From positions 481,548 to 545,547 of the forward strand of contig NZ_JAUFPR010000004.1 in NCBI RefSeq assembly GCF_030409325.1: a DNA stretch of 64,000 bases. The letters are read 5' to 3'. The notes under the pieces are model-generated. The model saw only the letters and a list, made by a program, of their open reading frames with translations, was not told the origin of the DNA and did not search any database. A program made the position numbers and the translations under genes. This document shows positions 44,671-53,660 of this stretch, piece by piece (positions within the stretch are counted from its first letter, which is position 1; each line of letters begins with the position of its first letter). The stretch comes from Mucilaginibacter aquaedulcis. GTDB lineage: Bacteria > Bacteroidota > Bacteroidia > Sphingobacteriales > Sphingobacteriaceae.

Positions 44671-45021
44671 ATGCTTACAGATGTGAACCCTAAATTGCCC
44701 ATGCGCAATAAGGCCATTACCAGAGATTTCTACTTGAACAAACTGGGTTTTCAGGAGTTTGGCAAAGCCGATTACGATGGCTATCTGATGGTTCAAAAAG
44801 ACAACATCCAGCTCCATTTTTTTGAATTTAAAGATGTAGACCCTGCAGAAAACTATGGGCAAGTATATATCCGTACCGATGATATTGAAGCTTTTTACAA
44901 GTTTGCCCAAAGCCAGGATCTCAACATAACCAAACTGGAGTATAAACCCTGGATGCAAAAAGAGTTTTCCATTCACGATCCTGATAACAATTTGCTTACC
45001 ATTGGGCAGAGTTTAATATAA
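44671..45021 (+). CDS. VOC-superfamily (glyoxalase/bleomycin-resistance) protein
   Basis: 116 residues, one VOC module pair. MRNKAITRDFYLNKLGFQ opens the first beta-alpha-beta repeat; QKDNIQLHFFEF and the terminal KEFSIHDPDNNLLTIGQ are typical of bleomycin-resistance-like proteins. It might bind a small molecule or metal. It overlaps the next start by one base (TAATG), so it is translated with the esterase gene. Confidence 0.85.
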   Translation: MLTDVNPKLPMRNKAITRDFYLNKLGFQEFGKADYDGYLMVQKDNIQLHFFEFKDVDPAENYGQVYIRTDDIEAFYKFAQSQDLNITKLEYKPWMQKEFSIHDPDNNLLTIGQSLI

Positions 45022-46130
45022 TGAGGCTAAACAAAGTAATTGATAGCGCCATGGTGGCCGCTATGATCTGTATTGCAGGCGCTGCCTGGGCTCAAATACC
45101 CATCCGTGATCCGCATACGCCCGGGTACGTATCTGCCACCGCGTTGCCGGATGGTGTTGTACCCTCGCCCGCTTCTAATGGTAATTATATTATCGGCCCA
45201 ACCCATGATCCTGCACCAGAATCAATCGTACAAAACAATGTGCCCAAGGGAGAGATATTTCATTTTACAATAGATTCTAAGGATAGTAAAATTTATCCGG
45301 GCATTGCCCGCGAACCCAATACATTTGGCACTGTTGATCCGGAAAATCCTGCTAAGTTAATTGTAACTACAAGTCACCCGGCAGCTTATACCCGTCAGGT
45401 AGCGGTATATGTTCCTAAACAATACGTTGCCGGCACCGCAGCGCCATTCATCGTTGGAGCCGATGGGCCCGATAATTTGTTATTTACCGTTTTAGATAAC
45501 CTGATTGCTGAAGGTAAGGTACCACCGATGATAGCCATCTCTATCAGCAACGGCAGCGGTGATGCACAGGGTAGTCAACGGGGCCTGGAATATGATACCA
45601 TGAGCGGGCTGTATGCTGAGTTTGTTGAAAAAGAAATACTCCCCCTGGTAGAAAGTAAGTGCCGGGTAAAACTAACTAAAGACCCTGCTGCACGCGCTAC
45701 TATGGGTGGTAGTTCGGGCGGTTCATGTGCCCTGATCATGTCATGGTACCATCCCGAATTGTATCACCGTGTACTCACCTACTCCGGTACTTACATCAAC
45801 CAGCAATGGCCATACAATCCTAAAATACCGCATGGAGCATGGGAGTTTCATGAAAACCTGATCCCGAAAAGCCCTTTGAAACCTTTGAGGATATGGATGG
45901 AAGTAGGCGACCAGGACCTGTTTAACCCAAACGTAATGCGCGACGGTATGCACGATTGGATTTTAGCAAACGAAAATATGGCAAAAGTACTCGCGGCTAA
46001 AGGTTATCCATACCAATTTGTTTTTGCCTGCAATGCAAAGCACGTTGATCATAACGTAAAAAAGCAAACATTACCCGAAGCATTGGAGTGGCTTTGGAAA
46101 GATTATCAACCTGCCGCGGTCACAAAATAA
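45021..46130 (+). CDS. Secreted esterase, enterochelin esterase (esterase D)-like
   Basis: 369 residues with a signal peptide (about 1-25, ending GAAWAQ). Alpha/beta hydrolase: VAVYVPKQYV-AGT-PFIVGADG region, nucleophile ATMGGSSGGSCALIMSWYHP (Ser), acid in VGDQDLF and His near KHVDHN. Related to Fes-like and feruloyl/carbohydrate esterases; the substrate is not certain. Second gene of a two-gene operon with the VOC protein. Confidence 0.87.
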   Translation: MRLNKVIDSAMVAAMICIAGAAWAQIPIRDPHTPGYVSATALPDGVVPSPASNGNYIIGPTHDPAPESIVQNNVPKGEIFHFTIDSKDSKIYPGIAREPNTFGTVDPENPAKLIVTTSHPAAYTRQVAVYVPKQYVAGTAAPFIVGADGPDNLLFTVLDNLIAEGKVPPMIAISISNGSGDAQGSQRGLEYDTMSGLYAEFVEKEILPLVESKCRVKLTKDPAARATMGGSSGGSCALIMSWYHPELYHRVLTYSGTYINQQWPYNPKIPHGAWEFHENLIPKSPLKPLRIWMEVGDQDLFNPNVMRDGMHDWILANENMAKVLAAKGYPYQFVFACNAKHVDHNVKKQTLPEALEWLWKDYQPAAVTK

Positions 46131-46194
46131 ATAGCTATTTCAGCCTTCTAAATTTTTTGATAAATCCGAAAAGACTGTTCTCTGTTAAAACAAC

Positions 46195-46212
46195 AAAGCC
46201 TGTAAATCATAT
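46195..46212 (+). repeat. 18-bp inverted repeat, left copy
   Basis: AAAGCCTGTAAATCATAT is identical to the minus strand of 47433-47450. The two copies bracket the flavin reductase gene and the transposase remnant. Confidence 0.6.
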
Positions 46213-46242
46213 CATTTGCAAGTGATATGGTCAATAAACAAA

Positions 46243-47142
46243 TTATATCAATAACACTTTCCAGGCGTCCCTTACCCGGCCGTTATCTAACAATTGCTTG
46301 GCTTTTAAATGCAGGTGCAGGGTGAGGGTGCGGCTGTCGCCAATGGCAGCATCAACCAATTCTTTTATTTCATCAGTTTGACTAAAGGCCTTTACCTCCT
46401 CATCGGATGGCAAAGTTTCAACTAGCCCCAGTAACCCCAGATTATTCCCGGTTAATACTTCGGAGTTTTTAACCTCATTGGGAAAAGCATCAATGCCGAT
46501 ACCTATTCCGGCACGCCCTATTGGTTTGGAAATTTTAAATAAATTATCGCTGGTTACCCTGCAATACCAATCGCCGCCTAAACGAGCCACCAGATCTATT
46601 TTATGCGGGTCTATTTTACCATCAGCATCCAAAATAGCTTCATTGATATGAATACGTTTTACCTCGGCAATAACCAAATTACCTGCGCCTCCGTTTTTTC
46701 CTAACGATGTCACATCATTCACTACACATTCCAATTGAACGGTTGATTCCGCTACCCTTGGTGGCTTTACAGTCTCCGAAGCCAATTCAGTAAACCCCGC
46801 TTTCGAAAATTCATTTACTCCTTTTTTGTAATCCATACTCGTTAAGTACGTTTGTTGCACCATATCGTAGCTTACGATATTAATCACACATTCAGGAACT
46901 TCCAAAACGTTTTCAAGGGTGTGTTTAGTGGTATTATCCCGCGCCCTGCTTGTCGGTGAAAACACACATATCGGTGGATTTATGCTAAAAACATTAAAAA
47001 AACTGAACGGACTTAAATTAACCTCACTCCTTTTGTTAATAGTGGATACAAAGCATATTGGCCGGGGGGCAATGGCATAATGCAAATAAACTTGCATTTC
47101 GGCCGGTGTCAACGATGATGCATCAATAGTTTTTAACTTCAT
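46243..47142 (-). CDS. Flavin reductase-like FMN-binding protein
   Basis: 299 residues. An FMN-binding split-barrel domain spans about 15-190: HYAIAPRPICFVSTINKRSE, NLSPFSFFNVFSINPPICVF, TKHTLENVLEVPECVINIVS. The C-terminal 90 residues are an extension of unknown function. Family members reduce or bind flavin or act with monooxygenases. Monocistronic, and flanked by 18-bp inverted repeats. Confidence 0.88.
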   Translation of the reverse strand: MKLKTIDASSLTPAEMQVYLHYAIAPRPICFVSTINKRSEVNLSPFSFFNVFSINPPICVFSPTSRARDNTTKHTLENVLEVPECVINIVSYDMVQQTYLTSMDYKKGVNEFSKAGFTELASETVKPPRVAESTVQLECVVNDVTSLGKNGGAGNLVIAEVKRIHINEAILDADGKIDPHKIDLVARLGGDWYCRVTSDNLFKISKPIGRAGIGIGIDAFPNEVKNSEVLTGNNLGLLGLVETLPSDEEVKAFSQTDEIKELVDAAIGDSRTLTLHLHLKAKQLLDNGRVRDAWKVLLI

Positions 47143-47178
47143 ACAAGTTTTTATTTAAAGCTTAAATCAGCCTAACAG

Positions 47179-47334
47179 CTATTTTTTTGATTTCAATGTT
47201 TTTTCCTCAAGGTAAGTATTTAGTTCGCCTTCAACCTCGGCTACGTTGACTAATTTCAAATATTCTAAGATGTTCTCTGGGAATAACAGGCTTGCTAATG
47301 TTTGGCAGGAGTCATGCAATGCTTTCGTGTTCGT
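47179..47334 (-). pseudogene. Remnant of an ISAon1-type transposase N-terminal ORF
   Basis: Read on the minus strand, 51 codons end at a TAG and give ...LASLLFPENILEYLKLVNVA then EVEGELNTYLEEKTLKSKK. This resembles the N-terminal region of ISAon1-family transposases (pattern LLLPEGILEYFEL...NIYLEEK). It has no in-frame ATG and an upstream in-frame TGA, so it is a fragment. The family assignment is from memory of the pattern and is tentative. Confidence 0.4.
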
Positions 47335-47418
47335 TCAACTATTGCATAAAACAAATGATCTTTCTATTACCCCGCAAATTTTCTGGCTTATCTCTGAGTT
47401 GTTTTTAGAAGAAATAAA

Positions 47419-47450
47419 AAAGCCTATAAATCATATGATTTACAGGCTTT
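47419..47450 (-). terminator. Terminator of tRNA-Pro(TGG) and right 18-bp repeat
   Basis: AAAGCCTaTAAATCAT / ATGATTTaCAGGCTTT hairpin followed by a U-run on the minus strand. It lies 13 nt beyond the tRNA 3' end. Its arm 47433-47450 is the right copy of the inverted repeat. Confidence 0.75.
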
Positions 47451-47462
47451 GAATGGTATCAG

Positions 47463-47536
47463 TCGGGATGGCAGGATTCGAACCTGCGGCCTCCACATCC
47501 CAAATGTGGCGCGATACCGGGCTACGCTACATCCCG
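47463..47536 (-). tRNA. tRNA-Pro(TGG)
   Basis: 74 nt, full cloverleaf: acceptor CGGGATG / CATCCCG, discriminator A, anticodon stem CCACA / TGTGG with loop TTTGGGA (anticodon TGG; plus-strand 47500-47502), T-arm GTTCGAATC. D-arm and acceptor match the tRNA-Pro(GGG) gene. Reads CCA and CCG, with wobble possibly more. Confidence 0.96.
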
Positions 47537-47787
47537 AAACGGTGAAATATTTACACCATTACCTGACTTGCAGGGGCGCAAATGTAAGAAGTTGATTCAT
47601 ATATCAAACCATTTCTTCAACTTTTTTTTAAACTTTATTTAATAAGGCTTTTAATTAAACCGTAGTTATTTGCATAAACACTGTTCAGTTTATTTATTAT
47701 TGGCCTCTCTACAACTTAAAATCATTATTATATAAATTGCCCCGTTTTTACGTTTTAGTTTAAATTAAGTACCTTTTACGCTTAAAT

Positions 47788-50700
47788 ATGAATTCATCTG
47801 AAAATTATGAAATACTGATTGGTAAGATCAACATCTTTATCAGGAAGTATTATTTCAATAATTTTCTGCGCGGGCTCATATTTTTAGGTGCAGGCTTGTT
47901 TACTGCCTACGTGGTTATTACCCTCAGCGAGTATTTCGGTAACTTCAACATCGTTTTCAGAACCATTCTTTTCTATTTTTTCATTCTGCTCAATGCCGGG
48001 TTAATTTGCTGGCTCATTTTACCTTCATTATTATCATGGTTTAAGCTAAATCGTTCTTTAACTCATGATGAGGCTGCTCAAATTATCGGGAAGCATTTTC
48101 ATGACGTTAACGATAAATTATTAAATACCCTGCAGCTCAAAAAACTGGCTGTTGCCGATGAAAATCATCGCGCGCTCATTGAAGCCAGTATCGATCAAAA
48201 AATTGAAGCGCTTAAGCCGGTTAGCTTCCCATCAGCCATAAACATCCGCGAAAACACCAAATATTTAAAATGGGTGCTCGCGCCGTTGGCGGTTATCATT
48301 GTACTGGCCTTTGCCGCCCCATCTATTTTAACCGAAAGCACCAAAAGGCTTATCAGGCATAACGAATACTTTGCCCCTGTTGCGCCTTTTAAATTCAACG
48401 TTCTTAATAAAACACTTTCGGTAGTACAGGGCGATGACCTGAAACTCGACCTCAGGCTTGATGGCGATAAGCTACCGGCCGATGTATATGTAGAAACCAC
48501 CAATAATACTTTTAAGCTCGATAAAGAAAACATTAGCCGCTTTCATTACCTATTTACCAACTTGCAGCAAAACACATCGTTCAAATTAATTGCCAACGGG
48601 TTCAGCTCAGCTCCTTACAATATCACGGTAAATCAAAAGCCCGCACTGTTGCATTTTGATGTAGAACTCAACTACCCCGCTTACCTGCACAAAAAGGCCG
48701 AAAAACTAATCAATGCCGGTGATCTGGTAATACCTGAAGGAACCCGGGTAAACTGGCAGCTGCACACGCAGCATGCATCAGGCGTACAATTTACCATGAA
48801 TGGCCTTACACAGCCTGCCCGACTAAGCGCACCTGATATATTTGAGCATTCAGAAAAAGTTAACAAAAATTCCATTTACAAACTGGCCCCGGTTAATACG
48901 ATGGTTAATCACACCGACTCGGCCACGTATCATATTAATGTAATTACTGACGAGGCCCCGGCTATTACGGTACAGGAAAAATCTGATTCGGTAAGCATGA
49001 ACGCCTTGTATTTCAATGGTAAAATTCAGGACGACCACGGTTTTTCGTCATTAACGTTTCACTACACTGTACAAGCTGCTGGTAATAACAATCAGCAAAA
49101 AACGTTTGTAAAACCAATTAAGGCGGCGATGGATCAAACACAGTCGGATTTTTTTTACTTCTGGAATTTAAAAGAGCTCGGTGTTGAAGCAGGCGCCCGG
49201 GTAACTTACTTCTTTGAAGTGGCCGATAATGATGGTGTAAATGGCCCCAAAAAGGCGCGCAGCACAGAACATACACTCAACATGCCCGACAGCAAAGCCA
49301 TTAACGAACAGTTAAATGCCGGTACTCAGGCCGTGAAACAAAAAATGCAGTCGGCCATTAAACTGGCAGGCCAGGTTGAGCACGATTCGCAAAAGCTTAA
49401 TCAGTTATTGCTTAATAAAAACACCCTCTCATTCGATGAAAAAAAACAGGTGGAGGATCTGCTTCAAAAACGCCGCGACCTGGAAGATCTGGTAAAAGAA
49501 ATTAAAGACGAAAATCAGAAAAACCTGTACAACCGCCAGGAAAACCAGCAGCAAAACCAGGAGCTTTTAGCCAAGCAAAAGCAAATTGAAAACCTGTTTA
49601 ACAACGTACTTGATCAAAAAACAAAAGAACTGCTGCAAAACCTGCAGAAACTTTTAGATCAGGAGCAGAAAGATGCCACCCGCGATGAATTATCAAAAAT
49701 GCAGATGGATAATAAGTCGCTCAAAAAAGAGCTTGACCGTATGCTTGAGCTCTATAAAAAGCTGGAGTTTGATCAAAAACTAAATCAAAGCGTTGATCAA
49801 TTGAATAAACTTGCTCAAAAGGAGCAGCAATTATCTGATAAAAGCAAACAACAGGGTGCCGATCAGAAAGCGTTGCAGCAGGAGCAGGAAAATCTGAAAA
49901 AAGACTTTCAGGATATAAAAAAGGGGCTGGAAGATCTGCAGAAAACAAACGAACAGGCCGAGCATAAACAGGATTTTCAAAACCCCGAAAAAGAAACCCA
50001 AAGCATTGATCAGCAAATGGATCAAAGCAAGAATGAGTTGCAGAAAAACAATAAACAGGGCGCTTCAAAGGCACAGCAGCAGGCAGCAAAACAAATGCAG
50101 GAACTGGCCGCCAAGATGGAGCAAAATAATGCCGATGGAGAAAGCAAGGAAAACGCTGTTGATGCCCAGCAACTGCGCGAGCTGCTGAAAAGCCTGGTGA
50201 ATAGTTCCTTTAACCAGGAAAAGGTGATGCAAACCTTAAAAGCAACCAGCCCAACAGATCCGTCGTATATAACACTGTCGCAAAGTCAGAAGGATATAAA
50301 GGATAACCTTAAAACTGCCGAGGATAGTCTTTATTCGCTTAGCAGGCGTATCCCTCAAATACAATCAACCGTAAATGAGGAGATTAGCAATATCAATAAC
50401 CATATTGACCAGTCACTCGAAAACCTGGGCGACAGGCGCACAAGTGAGGCCAACCGTCATCAGCAATATGCAATGACCGCAATGAACAACCTGGCCCTCA
50501 TGTTGAATGAGGCATTGGAACAGCTGCAAAAACAGATGGGAAAAAGCGGAAAAGGCAAGGGCAAAAAGCAGTCGGTATCTCAGCTGGCCAAGCTGCAGGA
50601 GCAGCTGAATCAAAACATGCAAAAGGCACGTGATCAGATGCAACAGCAAGGTAATCAGGGCAAAGGACAGCAGGGCAAAGAAGGTAACCAGGGTAAAAAC

Positions 50701-51153
50701 CAGCAGGGCGGCCAGGGAAATAACATGAGCGAGCAGCTGGCCCGCATGGCGCGGCAGCAGCAAATGATAAGGCAGGCATTGGAGCAAATTAACCAGGAAG
50801 AAAATAAAGACGGCAAGGGAGGCTTGGGTAATCTGGATAAAATTTCCAAAGAAATGGAACAAACTGAGCATGATCTCGTAAACAGGAAGATTACAGACGA
50901 TGCCTTAAAAAGACAACAACAGATCCAAAGTCGCTTATTGGAGGCCGAAAAAGCCGAACAAGAACGCGAACAAGACAAACAAAGAGAAAGCCAGGCCGGT
51001 AAAAATATACCGCCGGGATACATAAAAGCGCTGCAGGGATACCAGCAGCAAAGTAACAAGCAAACGGAGCAAATTAAAACAGTATCTCCGGCACTTAATT
51101 TGTATTACAAACAAAAAATTAAATCTTACTTTGATCAACTTAATGCCAAATAA
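47788..51153 (+). CDS. DUF4175 family membrane protein
   Basis: 1121 residues. Two or three hydrophobic helices lie near the N-terminus (about 20-42, 58-80, 150-178), followed by a beta-rich periplasmic-looking part (about 190-500), then about 550 residues of Gln/Lys/Asn-rich coiled coil, with a low-complexity segment (QQGNQGKGQQGKEGNQGKNQ) near 950-985. This is the DUF4175 family of Bacteroidota. Function unknown. It is the first gene of a tight run with an RsbW-like ATPase and YbeY. Confidence 0.85.
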   Translation: MNSSENYEILIGKINIFIRKYYFNNFLRGLIFLGAGLFTAYVVITLSEYFGNFNIVFRTILFYFFILLNAGLICWLILPSLLSWFKLNRSLTHDEAAQIIGKHFHDVNDKLLNTLQLKKLAVADENHRALIEASIDQKIEALKPVSFPSAINIRENTKYLKWVLAPLAVIIVLAFAAPSILTESTKRLIRHNEYFAPVAPFKFNVLNKTLSVVQGDDLKLDLRLDGDKLPADVYVETTNNTFKLDKENISRFHYLFTNLQQNTSFKLIANGFSSAPYNITVNQKPALLHFDVELNYPAYLHKKAEKLINAGDLVIPEGTRVNWQLHTQHASGVQFTMNGLTQPARLSAPDIFEHSEKVNKNSIYKLAPVNTMVNHTDSATYHINVITDEAPAITVQEKSDSVSMNALYFNGKIQDDHGFSSLTFHYTVQAAGNNNQQKTFVKPIKAAMDQTQSDFFYFWNLKELGVEAGARVTYFFEVADNDGVNGPKKARSTEHTLNMPDSKAINEQLNAGTQAVKQKMQSAIKLAGQVEHDSQKLNQLLLNKNTLSFDEKKQVEDLLQKRRDLEDLVKEIKDENQKNLYNRQENQQQNQELLAKQKQIENLFNNVLDQKTKELLQNLQKLLDQEQKDATRDELSKMQMDNKSLKKELDRMLELYKKLEFDQKLNQSVDQLNKLAQKEQQLSDKSKQQGADQKALQQEQENLKKDFQDIKKGLEDLQKTNEQAEHKQDFQNPEKETQSIDQQMDQSKNELQKNNKQGASKAQQQAAKQMQELAAKMEQNNADGESKENAVDAQQLRELLKSLVNSSFNQEKVMQTLKATSPTDPSYITLSQSQKDIKDNLKTAEDSLYSLSRRIPQIQSTVNEEISNINNHIDQSLENLGDRRTSEANRHQQYAMTAMNNLALMLNEALEQLQKQMGKSGKGKGKKQSVSQLAKLQEQLNQNMQKARDQMQQQGNQGKGQQGKEGNQGKNQQGGQGNNMSEQLARMARQQQMIRQALEQINQEENKDGKGGLGNLDKISKEMEQTEHDLVNRKITDDALKRQQQIQSRLLEAEKAEQEREQDKQRESQAGKNIPPGYIKALQGYQQQSNKQTEQIKTVSPALNLYYKQKIKSYFDQLNAK

Positions 51154-51154
51154 T

Positions 51155-51580
51155 ATGGAACAGGCAAATGTTCATACCAGCAGTGAATTGTTTACGTTAC
51201 AGCTGCCGTCAAAAACGGAAAGCATAGCGCAGCTTGAGTTGTTGATTGAAGAAATTGCTGATAAATATCATGTAGCAGAAGATACTTTCGCCAACATGAT
51301 GACCTGCCTTAATGAAGCTGCCATCAATGCCATTATACATGGTAACAAATTGGATGAAAATAAAAAAGTGATCATTAATGCTGAAGTAGAGCCAAAACGC
51401 ATCATATGGACCGTTACCGATGAAGGTCCCGGTTTTGACTATGCCAACCTGCCCGATCCCACCGCACCAGAAAATCTTGAAAATTTAACCGGAAGGGGCG
51501 TTTTTATTATTAAACACCTGGCAGATCAATGCATTTTTAATGTCTCAGGTAATACTATTGAACTACACTTTAAAATATAA
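51155..51580 (+). CDS. RsbW-like anti-sigma/serine kinase ATPase domain protein
   Basis: 141 residues from ATG 51155, one base after the DUF4175 stop. A HATPase_c_2 (GHKL) domain: N-box NMMTCLNEAAINAIIHGNKL, G1 VTDEGPGFDY, G2 GRGVFIIKHLAD. This is the fold of RsbW/SpoIIAB anti-sigma kinases, though no partner STAS or sigma gene is adjacent. Its stop overlaps the ybeY ATG (TAATG). Role unknown. Confidence 0.88.
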   Translation: MEQANVHTSSELFTLQLPSKTESIAQLELLIEEIADKYHVAEDTFANMMTCLNEAAINAIIHGNKLDENKKVIINAEVEPKRIIWTVTDEGPGFDYANLPDPTAPENLENLTGRGVFIIKHLADQCIFNVSGNTIELHFKI

Positions 51581-52005
51581 TGCCGGCTATCCAGTTTTTT
51601 GAAGAAGACATCATATACAAACTTAAAAATAAAGCCCTTGTGCGCCAATGGATCAAAGATACCATAATCGCCGAGGGTTTTAAGTTAAAGGAACTTACCT
51701 ACGTTTTTTGCTCAGACGCCTACCTGCTGCCCATGAACCAGCAATACCTTGATCATGATACCTATACGGATATCATTACTTTTGATAATTCGGAAGTTGA
51801 GGGTGATATTGTAGGTGACATTTTCATCTCTGTTGAGCGGGTACGTGAAAATGCCGCCAAGTTTAAAATAAGCGAAACAGACGAGCTACACAGGGTAATC
51901 ATCCATGGTGCATTACACCTTTTAGGCTACAAAGATAAAAGTGCTGTTACAAAGCAGAAAATGACACAAAAAGAGGACGAATATTTGGCAAAAAGACCTT
52001 TTTAA
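51580..52005 (+). CDS. ybeY: Endoribonuclease YbeY
   Basis: 141 residues, UPF0054. The metal-binding motif is IIHGALHLLGYKD, with Asp in place of the third His of the usual HxxxHxxxxxH, as in other Bacteroidota. YbeY matures 16S rRNA 3' ends and aids ribosome quality control. Its ATG overlaps the RsbW-like stop, so the three genes form one translational unit. Confidence 0.95.
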   Translation: MPAIQFFEEDIIYKLKNKALVRQWIKDTIIAEGFKLKELTYVFCSDAYLLPMNQQYLDHDTYTDIITFDNSEVEGDIVGDIFISVERVRENAAKFKISETDELHRVIIHGALHLLGYKDKSAVTKQKMTQKEDEYLAKRPF

Positions 52006-52045
52006 TATCTACATTTACTCTGTTTTACAATCAATTATCAACAAA

Positions 52046-52561
52046 ATGAAATTACTTACTTTAATATTAGCGTTCCTTTTTATTTCGGCGCCATCATCTG
52101 TTTATGAGTTTAAACTGAAAACCATTGATGGGCAGGATTTTTCACTGGCCAAATACAAAGGCAAAAAAGTGCTTATTGTTAATACGGCCTCTAAATGTGG
52201 TTTTACCAAGCAATATACTGATCTGGAAAAATTATCTGAGCAGTACAAAGGTAAGTTAGTAGTAGTAGGTTTCCCGGCCAACAACTTTGGCGGTCAGGAG
52301 CCAGGTACCAATCAGGACATTAAAACATTTTGCAAGGAAAACTTTTCAGTTACCTTCCCTATGAGCGGTAAGGTTAGCGTGAAAGGCCTTGACATCGACC
52401 CATTATTCCAGTACCTCACCACTGCCCCTAACCCTGATTTTACAGGCGAAATTAAATGGAACTTTGAAAAATTCCTGATCGACGAAAATGGCAAACTGAT
52501 CCACCGTTTCAGGTCACAAACCACTCCATTATCTGAAGACATTACAAAGTATCTGAACTAA
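52046..52561 (+). CDS. Secreted glutathione peroxidase (thiol peroxidase)
   Basis: 171 residues with a signal-like N-terminus (about 1-18). Catalytic Cys51 in NTASKCGFTKQYTDLEKL replaces selenocysteine; NFGGQEPGTNQDI and IKWNFEKFLID supply the Gln and Trp/Asn of the active site. Likely uses thioredoxin rather than glutathione, as Cys-type enzymes do. It starts 40 bp after ybeY and has its own terminator. Confidence 0.93.
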   Translation: MKLLTLILAFLFISAPSSVYEFKLKTIDGQDFSLAKYKGKKVLIVNTASKCGFTKQYTDLEKLSEQYKGKLVVVGFPANNFGGQEPGTNQDIKTFCKENFSVTFPMSGKVSVKGLDIDPLFQYLTTAPNPDFTGEIKWNFEKFLIDENGKLIHRFRSQTTPLSEDITKYLN

Positions 52562-52581
52562 GATATTTAACTGCAAAACAA

Positions 52582-52613
52582 AAAGCTCCGGTAATTATCG
52601 GGGCTTTTTTGTT
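52582..52613 (+). terminator. Terminator after glutathione peroxidase
   Basis: AAAGCTCCG / CGGGGCTTT stem (one G-T pair) with an 8-nt loop, followed by TTTTTTG. Confidence 0.85.
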
Positions 52614-52847
52614 GTTCTTTTTATTCACCAAAAAGTGCCTGTTTTTTAGGGCTACTTTTATTGTATATGTATAGTATTCTATATAGTTGTACTTAGTTGT
52701 GTTAAGTGTTTGTAAATTTTAGTACACAAAAACTTACACCAATTGATCATTTTAACTGACGAAACACAGTTTAAGTTAAACGAAATAAATTTTATAAACA
52801 CTTCATTATTTGCCTTTTGGGCATTTTTTGGTTCTGTTTGGCTCCTT

Positions 52848-53660
52848 TTAATTCCCGTTATCTCCCTTTGAATCTGCCTTTTGTTTTGCGGCCTTTTCAG
52901 CAGCTTTTTCTTTCTCTTTCTGCGCCTCTTCCTGCACTTTTTTGATAGAATCCTGTTTGGCTTTGGCAGCCTTTTTCTTTTTATTAAAGAAACCACGCAA
53001 TAAAAAATTATGCTGTGCCGCTGTCAGATCCTCATTAAGGGTATTGGTGGTTCTATGAACGGTTTTCATAGTGGTTTGAGCCTGCTTAACTGTGCTTTCA
53101 ATATTTTTAGCCATTTCCTCATTATTGAGCATACGGCCAATGCTTCCCTTGCCGCTATTGATCTTACCAACAATTTGCGACAGGTCGGTAGTCAGGGTTT
53201 CGGCGTTGTCGGCTACGCGCGTGAGCTTGGTTATTATCTTATCCACATCAACCGGGTTTATAGATCCCAGTTTACCGCCCGGCTTAACCTCCTCCTGGCT
53301 GGTTACACCACCCGGGGCAATCACCACCAGTTTATCGCCCATTAATCCGTCGCTGCCAATGCTGATTTTTGAATCTGTCTTGATGAACTTTTTAACCTTG
53401 TTATTCAAGGTCAGATCAACACGTACCGAACTATCGGTCACGATATTGATAGATTGCACCACGCCCACATTGATGCCCGCAAAGCGCACGTTATTACCCA
53501 CCTGCAGGCCGCTTACATTTTTAAAGGTGCCATATACGTTAAAGGTTGAATTGAACAAGCTTTTTTGGCTGCCAATAAAAAAAATACCTAATGCCAATAC
53601 CACCAGGCCCACGAATGTGAACAGGCCTATCTTTATTTTCTGTGCAGATGTGGTTTTCAT
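52848..53660 (-). CDS. mlaD: MlaD-like MCE-domain lipid-transport protein
   Basis: 270 residues. N-terminal TM anchor (about 9-30, IGLFTFVGLVVLALGIFFIG), one MCE domain (about 38-115, FNVYGTFKNVSGLQVGNNVR, FAGINVGVVQSINI), a helical part, and a charged C-terminal coiled coil rich in Lys, Glu and Ala. Substrate-binding partner of the MlaE/F transporter, acting in phospholipid trafficking between membranes. Its ATG overlaps the mlaF stop (4 nt). Confidence 0.9.
   Translation of the reverse strand: MKTTSAQKIKIGLFTFVGLVVLALGIFFIGSQKSLFNSTFNVYGTFKNVSGLQVGNNVRFAGINVGVVQSINIVTDSSVRVDLTLNNKVKKFIKTDSKISIGSDGLMGDKLVVIAPGGVTSQEEVKPGGKLGSINPVDVDKIITKLTRVADNAETLTTDLSQIVGKINSGKGSIGRMLNNEEMAKNIESTVKQAQTTMKTVHRTTNTLNEDLTAAQHNFLLRGFFNKKKKAAKAKQDSIKKVQEEAQKEKEKAAEKAAKQKADSKGDNGN

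Noticed and set aside
47246..47452. 68-codon forward frame between flavin reductase and tRNA-Pro
   Set aside because: It runs through the antisense of the transposase remnant and the tRNA terminator hairpin; no family or good start signal is visible.
47463..47536. tRNA-Pro as an integration (att) site
   Set aside because: No integrase gene and no repeated tRNA 3' end near either tRNA-Pro gene.
52679..52996. 105-codon leftward frame of basic composition
   Set aside because: It overlaps the MlaD C-terminal coding region in another frame; its Lys/Arg richness comes from the low-complexity MlaD tail.
53239..53247. Perfect DnaA-box match TTATCCACA, with another inverted match at 37713-37721
   Set aside because: Isolated single copies within coding sequence, not clustered and with no AT-rich unwinding region; they do not make an origin.
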